Shown here one piece after another: positions 45,793 through 54,275 of a stretch of DNA of 64,000 bases. Position 1 is the first letter of the stretch, and every line of letters begins with the position of its first letter. The notes under the pieces are model-generated. The model saw only the letters and a program-made list of their open reading frames with translations, had not been told where the DNA came from and did not search any database. The DNA lies in contig NZ_MDDV01000007.1 of NCBI RefSeq assembly GCF_001854885.1, positions 1 to 64,000 on the forward strand, read 5' to 3'. The stretch comes from Ensifer sp. LCM 4579. Lineage in GTDB: Bacteria > Pseudomonadota > Alphaproteobacteria > Rhizobiales > Rhizobiaceae. A program made the position numbers and the translations under genes.

Positions 45793-46740
45793 CTATCTGG
45801 AAAACAGATGTCCCACCCGGCGTGCGCTGATGCCGCCGGGATCACCGCGCAACAGAAAAAGGGCATCGAGCGCAAGCTGGTCAGCGCGGGCGGCACCCGC
45901 ATCGGGTCCGAGAACCATCAACGCGCTTGCCCAGGCGTCCGCCTCGGCGCAGGTTCTCGTGACGACGGTAACAGAAGCCGGTCCGTCCATGAGGGGTGCG
46001 CCGCGCCGTGGGTCTATCGTGTGCGACAGACGGCGCCCCTGAACCCCGACCCAATGCCGATAGTCGCCGGAAGTTGCGACGGCGGCATTCTGAAGCGCAA
46101 GGATCGAATGCGGGGCACGGCGGCCCAGGTCGGGCGCCTCGATCGCGATTGTCCACGGCGCGCCATCCGGACGCAGACCCATCGCCCGCATCTCTCCATC
46201 GATCCCGACGAGCCCCGACGCGATACCGAAAGCACCGAGCGTTTCAGCCAGCCTGTCGACGCCGAAGCCCTTGGCGATCCCGTTCAGATCGAGCGCGATC
46301 GAAGCATGTTTGCGCACCTTCCCGGGTTCGATCTCGAGGACGTCATAGGCGGGCCGGCGTGGCGCGGCCATCGCGGCGCGGATGCGCTCGGGTGACGCGG
46401 CCTCAAGTCCAAAACCCCACGCCGATACTGCGTCGCCCATGCCGATGTCGAAGGCCCCATTCGAGGCGCGCCCGACCTCGATCCCGAGGCGCAGGACATC
46501 GAGAAGCCGCGCCGGCATCGGCACCCAGCCCCCGACCGGCGCCGCGTTGAGACGCATCAGGTCGCTGTTGGGCTTCCAGGTGGACATTTGCGTGTCTACC
46601 TCGTCCACCGCCGCCTGCAGTACCGCCCGGACCGGCGCAGGATCGAAACCGGGGCCGGTGAAGAACAGGGCCGACCAGCGCGTGCCCATCGTGGCGCCGT
46701 TCAGCGCGTGACGCACGAGGTCAGTAGGTGTCCTCGACAT
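45793..46740 (-). CDS. apbE: ApbE-type FAD:protein FMN transferase
   Basis: 315 residues. ApbE proteins attach FMN from FAD to a threonine or serine of target proteins in a Mg-dependent reaction. Family features seen are ATMGTRWSALFF at the start, FDIGMGDAVSAWGFG, LDLNGIAKGFGVDRL, GIDGEMRAMGLRPDG, and TIDPRRGAP near the end. No signal peptide is evident at the N-terminus (MSRTPTDLVRHALNG), so it may act in the cytoplasm or be exported with help. It is the last gene of the flavoreductase/DUF2271 operon and overlaps the reductase by 20 nt. Confidence 0.9.
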   Translation of the reverse strand: MSRTPTDLVRHALNGATMGTRWSALFFTGPGFDPAPVRAVLQAAVDEVDTQMSTWKPNSDLMRLNAAPVGGWVPMPARLLDVLRLGIEVGRASNGAFDIGMGDAVSAWGFGLEAASPERIRAAMAAPRRPAYDVLEIEPGKVRKHASIALDLNGIAKGFGVDRLAETLGAFGIASGLVGIDGEMRAMGLRPDGAPWTIAIEAPDLGRRAPHSILALQNAAVATSGDYRHWVGVQGRRLSHTIDPRRGAPLMDGPASVTVVTRTCAEADAWASALMVLGPDAGAARADQLALDALFLLRGDPGGISARRVGHLFSR

Positions 46741-48928
46741 AGCGCCCCTCCGCCTTCAGCGCGATCGGCGTCAGGCCGATGGGCGCGAGGATGTCGGCAA
46801 GCGCGTCGGCAACCCCGGCCGCCATCCCGCGTCCGCCGCACACCATCACGCGCGCCCCGTCCTGGATCAGCCCGGCGACCTGTGCTCCTTCTGCGCGAAG
46901 CGCGTCCTGCACGTAGTGCGGCCGTGCCCCGCGCGAGATCGCCGTGACAAGCCGCGAGAGGCGGCCCTCTGTCTGCCAGGCGGCGAGCTCCACGCCATAG
47001 AGGAAGTCGCTGTCGGGGTGACGCATGCCGAAGAACAGGTGGACGGGATGCTGCGCCGCGTTGGCCCGGATGAAGCCCGCAAGCGGGCCGATTCCTGTTC
47101 CGGCGCCGATCAGGATCAGCGGAGCGCGGCCGCGCCCGGCCCGAAACGCTGGATTGGATCTCAGAAAGGCAGTGACGGTGTCTCCCGGTTCGAGCGCCGT
47201 GAGTTGCCCTGAGCAAAGCCCGCCCGGATGTTTCTTCACGACAATCTCGACGAAGCCGTCGCGGCGCCCGGAGGCGAGCGAATAGAAGCGCGGCACCGCG
47301 GAGCCCTTGGGCAGGATGCCGAGAAGGTCGCCCGCCTGGAAGCGCCCGAAACCGCGCCCGGTCAGGCGCTGCCACAGCGGAACTTTCGGCAGGGCGAATC
47401 GCAGGATCGCAGTCGGCGCCTGCACCTCGGCGCCATAGTCGCGGCGCGAGATCAGGGTCAGCGAATGCGATGCGGGCAATACCGGCTGATGGCAAAGCTC
47501 CAGCGATATCTCCATTGCCGAGCCGAGCGAGCGGCCCCAGCGGGCGAAATCCTGCGGCGACTGGCGGTCCACCGTGTCGAAGGGCACAAGCTCTTTCCAG
47601 TCCTTCGCCTCGGCCATGGCCGATACCGCCTTCGCGAAAGCGCAGAAGCCGGGGAAGCTGCGGTCGCCGAAGCCGAGCACCGCGATAGGAGCGGCAGGGG
47701 CGGTTTCGAGTTGCGCCACCCGGTCGAGGAACCCCTTGGCCGATGCAGGCGCACCACCGTCGCCATAGGTCGCAGCGAGAATGACAATGCGCTCGGCGCG
47801 GGCATAGCGGGCCGGATCGCAGGCCGACATGGGCGCCGCATGGACGCTCTGCCCGGCCTCGGTCAGCGCCTTGTGCAACGTCGCGGCAAAGCCCCAGGTG
47901 CTGCCGCCTTCGCTTCCGACAAGAAGGATCGTCGCGGCGCGGCTCGGCGCAACATTGCCCCTGATCCTCGGCCGTCCGCGCCGCCCCGCCCACCACAGCG
48001 CCGCCCCGGTGCCGCTCATCACCGGCACGCCCAGGGCCATCAGCCCCAGCAAGAGCCCCAGCGCCGCGGCGCCCCGACCGGTGTGCAGCATGTAGATCGT
48101 TTCCGAGAGACGCTGCCATCTCGTCAGATCGGCCCAGGCGAGCAGCGCGCCGGTGCCCTGATCAATATATCCGGTGCCCCGGTCGGTCTTCAGCGTGAAG
48201 ACGTCGGTCGCATCGCCCGGATAGGGAAATGCCAGCTCGCGCAGTTCCGCGACCGGTGTGGTGACGAGCAGATCCATATTGGCGATCGCCGAGCCGACAT
48301 CGCCATTGACCGCGGTGGGGACTGTCGCCACCGCACCCTGGTCGGGCAAAAGGTCGAAGGTGGAGGCCGTCATCCACAGCGCGGTGGCCGACGAGAGGGC
48401 AAGGCCGACGACCGCGACACGGGCAAGCTCCACATGCAGGCGACCCGTAAGCCGACCTCGCAGCGGGGCGAACCAGCGCCGCCAGCCGCCGGCACGCCGC
48501 GCCACCAGAACCGCGCCGGAGAGCGACAGGACGAGCATCGCGGCGGCGCCCGCCGCCATGGCGATGCGGCCGCCGTCGCCAAGGAACAGCGACCGGTGCA
48601 GGTTGGTCAGCCAGCGTTCAACCGGATTGGGATCGGCCGAGGCGACCCCCTGTCCCGTGGCCGGATCGATGACGGCCGACCCCGGTGCGCCTTGGTCGAA
48701 CCAGTACGCGGTGATACGGCCGGACGATGCGCGCCGGATCTGCTCCACGCCGGGATGGGTCATCTGAACGCGCGAGGCGAGGTCGGCGACGCTCAGCCCG
48801 GCTTCGGCCCGCGGCACAGCGAGACTTTCAACCGCCGGGAAGACCGACAGCATCGCTCCGCTGAGCGCCAGAACCGTGACGAGAGCCAGAGCCAGCAGAC
48901 CCGGCCAACGGTGGAGAATTCGGATCAT
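46721..48928 (-). CDS. PepSY-TM / flavodoxin / FNR fusion reductase
   Basis: 735 residues. N-terminal PepSY-associated membrane region with about four helices (LLALALVTVLALSGAMLSVF, MAAGAAAMLVLSLSGAVLVA, VAVVGLALSSATALWMTAS, ALGLLLGLMALGVPVMSG) and probable haem-ligand histidines (ILHRW, NLHRS, YMLHTG). Then a flavodoxin-like domain (TILLVGSEGGSTWGF, AATYGDGGAPASAKGF) and a CysJ-type FNR domain (PRFYSLASG for FAD, IGAGTGIGPLAGF for NAD(P), RVMVCGGRGMAAGV, ending YVEDTY). It would move electrons from NAD(P)H through FAD and FMN across the membrane. GAGGAG precedes the ATG at 48928. Confidence 0.9.
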   Translation of the reverse strand: MIRILHRWPGLLALALVTVLALSGAMLSVFPAVESLAVPRAEAGLSVADLASRVQMTHPGVEQIRRASSGRITAYWFDQGAPGSAVIDPATGQGVASADPNPVERWLTNLHRSLFLGDGGRIAMAAGAAAMLVLSLSGAVLVARRAGGWRRWFAPLRGRLTGRLHVELARVAVVGLALSSATALWMTASTFDLLPDQGAVATVPTAVNGDVGSAIANMDLLVTTPVAELRELAFPYPGDATDVFTLKTDRGTGYIDQGTGALLAWADLTRWQRLSETIYMLHTGRGAAALGLLLGLMALGVPVMSGTGAALWWAGRRGRPRIRGNVAPSRAATILLVGSEGGSTWGFAATLHKALTEAGQSVHAAPMSACDPARYARAERIVILAATYGDGGAPASAKGFLDRVAQLETAPAAPIAVLGFGDRSFPGFCAFAKAVSAMAEAKDWKELVPFDTVDRQSPQDFARWGRSLGSAMEISLELCHQPVLPASHSLTLISRRDYGAEVQAPTAILRFALPKVPLWQRLTGRGFGRFQAGDLLGILPKGSAVPRFYSLASGRRDGFVEIVVKKHPGGLCSGQLTALEPGDTVTAFLRSNPAFRAGRGRAPLILIGAGTGIGPLAGFIRANAAQHPVHLFFGMRHPDSDFLYGVELAAWQTEGRLSRLVTAISRGARPHYVQDALRAEGAQVAGLIQDGARVMVCGGRGMAAGVADALADILAPIGLTPIALKAEGRYVEDTY

Positions 48929-48939
48929 GGGCCGGCTCC

Positions 48940-49410
48940 TCACATGCCGTAGCTGAAGCTTCTGACGTAGCGGCGCCCGCGTACCGGGGCGCCGGCGCCG
49001 TCGGCCGTCAGTGCCACGGCAACCTCGTTTGGGCTGTCGCGCATGTTCTCGACCGCTGCGTCGACGTGCAGCGTGTAGCCCTCGTCGAACAGCGCGTCGG
49101 CCAGATCGAGGGTGATTTCGAGCGTCCGGCCTGCGCCAACACTGGCACCGGTGATGCCGTTGATCTGTGCCGGATCGCCTCCCGTCTCCCGGTACCAGTC
49201 CGCGAGGTGTCCGTAGTATTTCGATTTGCCTCCGGCCATCCAGAGACTGCCGACATAAGAGCCTTTTGCGTCAGTGACGTAGAGCGCCAGATAGGCGCCG
49301 TTACCACCATAGTTGTTGAGCGTCGTGGTCAGCGTGACGGCGCGCGCCATGGCGAGACTGGGAAGCGTCAGCGCGGTCGTGACCGCGAGCGTGGCGAGAA
49401 CGGATTTCAT
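48940..49410 (-). CDS. DUF2271 exported protein, likely ApbE target
   Basis: 156 residues with a signal peptide (MKSVLATLAVTTALTLPSLA, cleaved near AMARA). The mature part is a DUF2271 domain (GGNGAYLALYVTDAKGSYVG, LWMAGGKSKYYGHLADWYRE). It contains INGITGASVGAG: the T-G-A-S (T87 in this numbering) matches the S/T-G-A-S/T acceptor motif where ApbE attaches FMN. With apbE and a trans-membrane flavoreductase in the same operon, it is probably a periplasmic flavin electron carrier. ATG at 49410 follows AGAAGG; a TTG two codons earlier is possible. Confidence 0.82.
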   Translation of the reverse strand: MKSVLATLAVTTALTLPSLAMARAVTLTTTLNNYGGNGAYLALYVTDAKGSYVGSLWMAGGKSKYYGHLADWYRETGGDPAQINGITGASVGAGRTLEITLDLADALFDEGYTLHVDAAVENMRDSPNEVAVALTADGAGAPVRGRRYVRSFSYGM

Positions 49411-49449
49411 TGACAATACCTTCTCTTCCGAGGACGTTGACAGTCGGGC

Positions 49450-49794
49450 TTAGTTCACCTTGACCTGTGGGGGCGTGCCGTTTCCGAAGAGTCCATTCTG
49501 GGGTGGGGCGACCGAGCCGGCCGGAGCCGGATTTCGCCAGCCGCTGGCGCCGTCATCATCATCTTCGTCTTCGTGGTCGCCATCCTGGCGACCTGGCATG
49601 CGGCGGTACTCGCGATTGTCATCGTCATCGGTGCTGGCCAGGATGAGCGGCAGCGCCTTCAGTCCTTCATCGTAAATGGCCGCAAACGAACGTTCATTGG
49701 CGCCAGCCGGGGTGCGGACAGCGCTCCAAGCGAATGCGCCGATTACGGCTGTCAGCGCTGTGGATGTGACGAGCAGGGTTAGGGTCTTTTTCAT
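49450..49794 (-). CDS. Exported acidic protein of unknown function
   Basis: 114 residues: signal peptide (MKKTLTLLVTSTALTAVIGA, ending near FAWSA) and a short mature part with a strongly acidic run (DGDHEDEDDDDGA), suggesting metal binding or electrostatic interaction. The C-terminus is glycine/proline-rich. First gene of the operon running to apbE; a 49-bp dual operator lies 46 bp upstream. No family recognised. Confidence 0.7.
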   Translation of the reverse strand: MKKTLTLLVTSTALTAVIGAFAWSAVRTPAGANERSFAAIYDEGLKALPLILASTDDDDNREYRRMPGRQDGDHEDEDDDDGASGWRNPAPAGSVAPPQNGLFGNGTPPQVKVN

Positions 49795-49839
49795 GGCAGG
49801 GTCTCCATTTGCCTGAGGCAATCAATCTGGAGACGCCAC

Positions 49840-49888
49840 CTGAGGGTTTCCTGACCGCCGAACGGTTTCCGCTTCAGCTTGGCGTCAG
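49840..49888. promoter_or_regulatory. Response-regulator operator A
   Basis: CTGA-N7-CTGA at 49840-49854 and TCAG-N7-TCAG at 49874-49888, separated by 19 bp: two 11-bp-period direct repeats in inverted orientation. The same arrangement with the same spacing occurs at 50396-50444. It lies upstream of the acidic-protein/DUF2271/reductase/apbE operon. Confidence 0.75.
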
Positions 49889-50063
49889 GAAAAAAGAAAG
49901 CCCGCCGAGGTGGCGGGCTAGTCGGGGCAGGGGGACGAACAGGCGATATCGCCGAGCCCGGGCGCCCGCTTTTCGGCGGTGAACATGGCGCGGGCGGATG
50001 AGTGGGTCCCGGATGCGAACCCTGGGTTCGCTCGGCCTTTGTCTCGCGTCAGGTGCCGCGATG

Positions 50064-50345
50064 TCACTCATCGCCGCCGTCCTCGTATTCGATCGCGATC
50101 ACCCGAAGCGTGGCGGGATGAACCGTCACACCGATCCGGCGACCCTCCGCGTCGCGGCCGTCGATCTCGTAGCAGCCGTCGTCAATCTTGATCCGGCGAA
50201 CGGTCCATCCATTCTTTGCGGCAAGGCGCGCGACCGCCTCCCGCGGCTGCCAATCGGCCATCGGCACGAAACAATCGTCGTCGGCAAGCGCGGCCCCCGC
50301 CGGGATGACTGCGACCAAAGCGAGAATTGTCAGCGTCTTTTTCAT
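50064..50345 (-). CDS. Exported PepSY-domain protein
   Basis: 93 residues: signal peptide (MKKTLTILALVAVIPAGAAL, cleaved near ALA) then one PepSY domain (WQPREAVARLAAKNGWTVRR, IKIDDGCYEIDG, VTVHPATLRVIAIEYEDGG). Cysteines in DDCFVP and DGCYEI match those of the paralogue at 33816. It is transcribed away from the response regulator, with operator B between them. It may be an inhibitor, sensor accessory or electron-chain component. Confidence 0.87.
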   Translation of the reverse strand: MKKTLTILALVAVIPAGAALADDDCFVPMADWQPREAVARLAAKNGWTVRRIKIDDGCYEIDGRDAEGRRIGVTVHPATLRVIAIEYEDGGDE

Positions 50346-50395
50346 GGGCCAAACTCCGCATCACGGCCGTCGTTAGCGGACCTTGCGCTGCGAAG

Positions 50396-50444
50396 CTGAC
50401 GGGATCCTGAAGCGTAGGGCCCGCAAGCTTCAGCCTTGTGTCAG
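50396..50444. promoter_or_regulatory. Response-regulator operator B
   Basis: CTGA-N7-CTGA at 50396-50410 and TCAG-N7-TCAG at 50430-50444, again exactly 19 bp apart as in operator A. It sits between the divergent PepSY and response-regulator genes and is the best candidate for autoregulation by the adjacent OmpR-type regulator. Confidence 0.78.
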
Positions 50445-50489
50445 TCTGAGTGGATAAGGGTGGGCCGTCAAAACAAGAACGGGCCAGCC

Positions 50490-51149
50490 ATGCGCATCCT
50501 GTTGATCGAGGACGACACGGTTCTGGGCGCCGCAGTGCGCGATCAGATCGCCGGGGACGGCCATTCCGTGGACTGGGTCACGCGACTGGATGCGGCGGCA
50601 GATTCGATGGCCGGGGCGGCCTACGATCTCGTACTGCTCGATCTTATGCTTCCCGATGGAAGGGGGATTGGTTTCCTGAAGGCCCTGCGCAGTCGGGGTG
50701 ACGTGACGCCAATGATCATACTGACCGCGCTCGACCAGGTCTCGGACCGGATCGAGGGTCTGAACGCGGGTGCCGACGACTATCTCGTCAAACCCTTCGA
50801 TCTCGCCGAGCTGTCGGCGCGGATCGGTTCGGTCGCGCGGCGCTATACGGGCAACCCGAACCCGATCATAAGCCACGGCGCACTCGACATCGATCTCGCG
50901 TCACGAAGCATCCGCCGGGACGGCAAGCCGGTTCAGTTGACCGCACGCGAATGGGCACTGTTCGAAGTCCTCCTCTCCCGGCCAGGACAGCTTCTGTCAA
51001 AGGCGCTGCTCGAGGAAAAGCTCTACGCCTTTGACGCCGAGGTGGAGAGCAATACGATCGAGGTCCATGTCAGCCGACTGCGCAAGAAGCTCGGAGCCGG
51101 AGTGATCGAAACCGAACGGGGCCTCGGCTATCGGCTGGGCGCTCCATGA
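50490..51149 (+). CDS. OmpR-family response regulator
   Basis: 219 residues from MRILLIEDDT. Receiver with D51 (LVLLDLMLPDGRG) and K in DDYLVKPF; winged-helix output domain (LTAREWALFEVLLSRPGQLL to ETERGLGYRLG). PmrA/QseB branch. Overlaps the sensor kinase by 4 nt. Operators A and B nearby share one geometry and probably bind it. Confidence 0.92.
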   Translation: MRILLIEDDTVLGAAVRDQIAGDGHSVDWVTRLDAAADSMAGAAYDLVLLDLMLPDGRGIGFLKALRSRGDVTPMIILTALDQVSDRIEGLNAGADDYLVKPFDLAELSARIGSVARRYTGNPNPIISHGALDIDLASRSIRRDGKPVQLTAREWALFEVLLSRPGQLLSKALLEEKLYAFDAEVESNTIEVHVSRLRKKLGAGVIETERGLGYRLGAP

Positions 51150-52501
51150 GCACCCCGCGCAGTCTTCAGGCCCGGCTGGGGTGGTCTATCGGCCTTCTGC
51201 TGACGCTTCTCTGGATTGGGGCTGCTTCGGCCACCGCCGTGCTCTTGCGCCATGAAATGGATGAGGTCTTCGATGCCGCGCTTCAGGAAACAGCGCAGCG
51301 ACTCCTGCCGCTCGCCGTCGTGGATATCGTCGGGCGCGAAGAAGACGGCGTAACCCAGCGGCTCGCTGCGATCCGCCGGCACGACGAGTTCTTCACCTAT
51401 GTGGTGCGCGACGCCGACGGGCGCATCCTTCTGCAGTCGCACGCTGCGGACCCAGGGGTGTTCCCGGCCTATGGCGGGCCCGGTTTCGCGCAGACCGCGA
51501 CCCACAGGTTCTACAGTGAGGAAGCTCTGCAGGGGACGCTGCGGATCACCGTGGCCGAGCCGCTGGACCACCGGGCGGCAGTCGCACGCGAAATCCAGAT
51601 GGGTCTCGGCCTGCCCATTCTCGTCGTTATCCCGGTCGCCCTGGTCGCAATACTGATTGCCGCGCGGGCCAATATTGCGCCCTTGCGCCGCTTCCGGGAC
51701 AGGCTCGAAGCGCGCGGTGCACGGGACCTGTCGCCTGTTCCCGCAGAGGATCTTCCCTCCGAGATCGCGCCGGTCGCCGCGACACTCAATGCGCTTCTCG
51801 AACGCCTGAAGGCAGCGTTCGATGCCGAGCGCAGCTTCGCTACCAACGCAGCGCATGAACTGCGGACGCCGCTTGCGGGAGCCATTGCGCAGGCGCAACG
51901 GCTGCGGTCGGAAACAAGCGATCCCGCAGCAGGGGAACGGGCGGCCGAGATCGAGGCGACGCTCAAGCGGCTCACGCGCCGTGCCGAGCGGCTGATGCAA
52001 CTGGCCAGGGCCGAAGGCGCACGGCTTCGCCTGGACCGGACGTCGGATCTGCGCACCGCGATCCAGATCGTCGTGAAGGAAATCGAACGAAATGCAGACT
52101 GCATCACGCTGCGACTTCCGGATCAACCAGTAGTCTCGGATATTGACCCGGACGCGGTCGGAATCCTGTGCAGCAATCTCATCGAAAACGCGCTGCGGCA
52201 CGGCAGCACCAGGTCACCGGTCGAGGTGACACTCACTGCGGACGGGGAACTCACTGTCGCCAACGAGGGACCAATCGTGGCGCCGGAAACACTGGCGCGC
52301 TTGACCGAGCGCTTCGAACGCGCCGGCTCAAGCACCGACGGCAGCGGGATAGGCCTGGCGATTGTCGCCACCATCGCCGAGCGTGTCGGAAGCTCGGTCG
52401 TCTTGAGATCCCCGCGGCCAGGGCAGGGGTCCGGGTTCGAGGCGAGTGTGAGGCTTCCCGCTCTCTCTCGGGAACTTTCGGCAGGCGCCGGCGCCGATTG
52501 A
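51146..52501 (+). CDS. Sensor histidine kinase
   Basis: 451 residues: helix 1 (IGLLLTLLWIGAASATAVLL), periplasmic domain (about 36-150), helix 2 (GLPILVVIPVALVAILIAA), HAMP, HisKA with H237 in NAAHELRTPLAGA, N box NLIENALRHG and G box GSGIGLAIVATIA. A QseC/PmrB-like kinase. The region where a D box would read DNG is replaced (ANEGPIVAPE), a relaxed form seen in some kinases. Confidence 0.9.
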   Translation: MSTPRSLQARLGWSIGLLLTLLWIGAASATAVLLRHEMDEVFDAALQETAQRLLPLAVVDIVGREEDGVTQRLAAIRRHDEFFTYVVRDADGRILLQSHAADPGVFPAYGGPGFAQTATHRFYSEEALQGTLRITVAEPLDHRAAVAREIQMGLGLPILVVIPVALVAILIAARANIAPLRRFRDRLEARGARDLSPVPAEDLPSEIAPVAATLNALLERLKAAFDAERSFATNAAHELRTPLAGAIAQAQRLRSETSDPAAGERAAEIEATLKRLTRRAERLMQLARAEGARLRLDRTSDLRTAIQIVVKEIERNADCITLRLPDQPVVSDIDPDAVGILCSNLIENALRHGSTRSPVEVTLTADGELTVANEGPIVAPETLARLTERFERAGSSTDGSGIGLAIVATIAERVGSSVVLRSPRPGQGSGFEASVRLPALSRELSAGAGAD

Positions 52502-52541
52502 AACCCGGCTGCATGGAGGCAGCTTTCTTTGGTAGGAAATC

Positions 52542-52742
52542 ATGAACTTTCGTAAAGCACTCGCGAGTGCCACGATCCTTGCCGCCCGCATGGTCGGCAG
52601 AGCTTCGGCCGCCCTCAACGAGATGGTCGGAGCTGCTGAAACAACTGATGCTCCAGACCAGGCGCGGATCGTAAATCACGAAGACCTAAATTTCCGTCGG
52701 GCCACGCGCAGACCGGTATATCCGATCAGCTTCCCAGCGTAG
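52542..52742 (+). pseudogene. Probable remnant of a small exported protein
   Basis: MNFRKALASATILAARMVGR looks like a signal-peptide start and lies 40 bp after the kinase stop, where these modules sometimes have another small exported protein. The reading frame soon runs antisense into the 3' end of dhaK and ends there, so the gene is probably truncated at the boundary with the next operon. Confidence 0.35.
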
Positions 52743-53720
52743 CGCCGCGGTGTCGACTGGTGCGTCCCACAAGGAAAGCTCTCGTTCATCGAGGCGCGCA
52801 ACAGTGATCGAGAGGCCCGCCATGTCCAAGGAGGTGACATAGGTCCCGACCAGCGACCGGGCGACTGTGACGCCCAGGCGCGCAAACCGCACTCGGGCGG
52901 AATTGTAGGCGAGATAGAGCTCCGACACCGGCGTGCCACCGAAGCCGTTGATGAAGAGGAGCAGCTTGTCGCCCCCGTCCGGCGCCAGATCGTTCAAGAT
53001 AGCCTCGATCGTCGTTTCCACGATCTGGTCGGCGGTCGCGAATTTGACCCGTGCGCGGCCCGGCTCTCCGTGAATCCCGACGCCCATCTCCATTTCGTCT
53101 TCATCGAGCACGAACGTCTCCCGCTCGGTGTCAGGTACGGTCACGCCGCCAAGCGCCACGCCCATGGTGCGGATGCGGGCGTTCAGGTCGTCGCCAAGCG
53201 CACTCAGTTCTTCAAGCCGCCAGCCTGCCTCCGCCGCCGCTCCGAGCAGCTTCTCGACCACGAGGGTTCCCGCAACGCCTCTTCTGCCTTGGCTGCGCTT
53301 CGACCCGCTGGGATTTACGTCATCGCGCACGATCACGGTGGCGATCCGGTGCTCGGCGGCCGCGAGCTCCGCCGCCATCTCGAAATTCATGACGTCGCCG
53401 TCATAATTCTTGACGATGAGCAGACACCCCTCGCCACCGTCGGTTTCCCGGATCGCGGCAATGATCTGGTCCGGTGTCGGGGAGGTGAAGACATGTCCGG
53501 TGCAGGCGGCGTCCAGCATGCCTTTCCCGACAAAGCCGACATGCATCGGCTCGTGCCCGGCGCCGCCGCCCGAAATGAGCGCGACCTTGCCTGGACGAAG
53601 GGTTCGCCGGCGAACGAATTTGCGCTCGGCGCCGAAGGTCACCAGCCGTTCGTGCGCTGCGACAAAGCCGGCGAGGCTTTCGGCAACCAGCGTTTCGGCC
53701 TTGTTCATGAATTTCTTCAT
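52686..53720 (-). CDS. dhaK: Dihydroxyacetone kinase subunit DhaK (PTS type)
   Basis: 344 residues. Substrate-binding signature VALISGGGAGHEPMHVGFVG and H217 in MGVGIHGEPG, the histidine that forms the covalent hemiaminal with dihydroxyacetone. Also LIVKNYDGDVMNFEMAAELA. GAGGAGGGG precedes the ATG. It is the last gene of a very long leftward operon. A second DhaK domain exists in the fused kinase at 57285, so the two may handle different ketoses. Confidence 0.92.
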   Translation of the reverse strand: MKKFMNKAETLVAESLAGFVAAHERLVTFGAERKFVRRRTLRPGKVALISGGGAGHEPMHVGFVGKGMLDAACTGHVFTSPTPDQIIAAIRETDGGEGCLLIVKNYDGDVMNFEMAAELAAAEHRIATVIVRDDVNPSGSKRSQGRRGVAGTLVVEKLLGAAAEAGWRLEELSALGDDLNARIRTMGVALGGVTVPDTERETFVLDEDEMEMGVGIHGEPGRARVKFATADQIVETTIEAILNDLAPDGGDKLLLFINGFGGTPVSELYLAYNSARVRFARLGVTVARSLVGTYVTSLDMAGLSITVARLDERELSLWDAPVDTAALRWEADRIYRSARGPTEI

Positions 53721-53864
53721 AATGCCCCTCCTCGACGCCACGCTTCCTCGCGCTCAGCAACAAGCGCCGCAATATCCTCGACTTGGCACAAGCTCCCCTC
53801 GATGGCTGCAGATCTTCAAGGGGCATGCCGCAGCTGACAATACACTGAACCGCATCGCGCCGGG

Positions 53865-54275
53865 CTAATCCACCATTCCAATCAGTTTCGCCATGTTTCG
53901 CACGAGTTCCTCGATCGCCTCGTCGAACAGGCGGTTCTTCTTTTCATCACCCAGATCGGGAACGATCAGCGAGAGCTGGCGCAGTCTCTCTGCACCTCCG
54001 GGATCCGGCAGCTTGCCCGGATGCGCCGATTGATAGGCCTGGAGAAACCGCTCCTGCTCGCCGGGGCTGAAGTGACAGACCTGGAAGATCGTGGCGAGGT
54101 GGCGCGCCGGCAGAGGGGTCGAATAGGCCGGGCTTGTCACCTGCGTCACGAAGCTGCGATGCTTGCCGAGAGCCACGGCGAGCCGCTGACGGGTCCCCGA
54201 CGGCCGATTGTCGATGATCTGCGCCAGGATCGTCTTATAGGCCGTGATGGCGTCTTCAACCGTCTCACGAGTCAT
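53865..54275 (-). CDS. Small HTH-like protein in the kinase operon
   Basis: 136 residues. The middle (TRQRLAVALGKHRSFVTQVT, then PARHLATIFQVCHFSPGEQE) resembles a lambda-repressor/XRE-type helix-turn-helix. The C-terminal third is a charged helix (EKKNRLFDEAIEELVRNMAK). Its start directly abuts the EI stop and it precedes dhaK by 144 bp. It could be a local transcription regulator, or a kinase or PTS accessory protein; no proof either way. Confidence 0.7.
   Translation of the reverse strand: MTRETVEDAITAYKTILAQIIDNRPSGTRQRLAVALGKHRSFVTQVTSPAYSTPLPARHLATIFQVCHFSPGEQERFLQAYQSAHPGKLPDPGGAERLRQLSLIVPDLGDEKKNRLFDEAIEELVRNMAKLIGMVD

Noticed and set aside
47228-48952. A 574-codon plus-strand open frame over the flavoreductase
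   Set aside because: It is antisense to a fusion protein with clear FAD, NAD(P) and membrane motifs and has no recognisable fold of its own.
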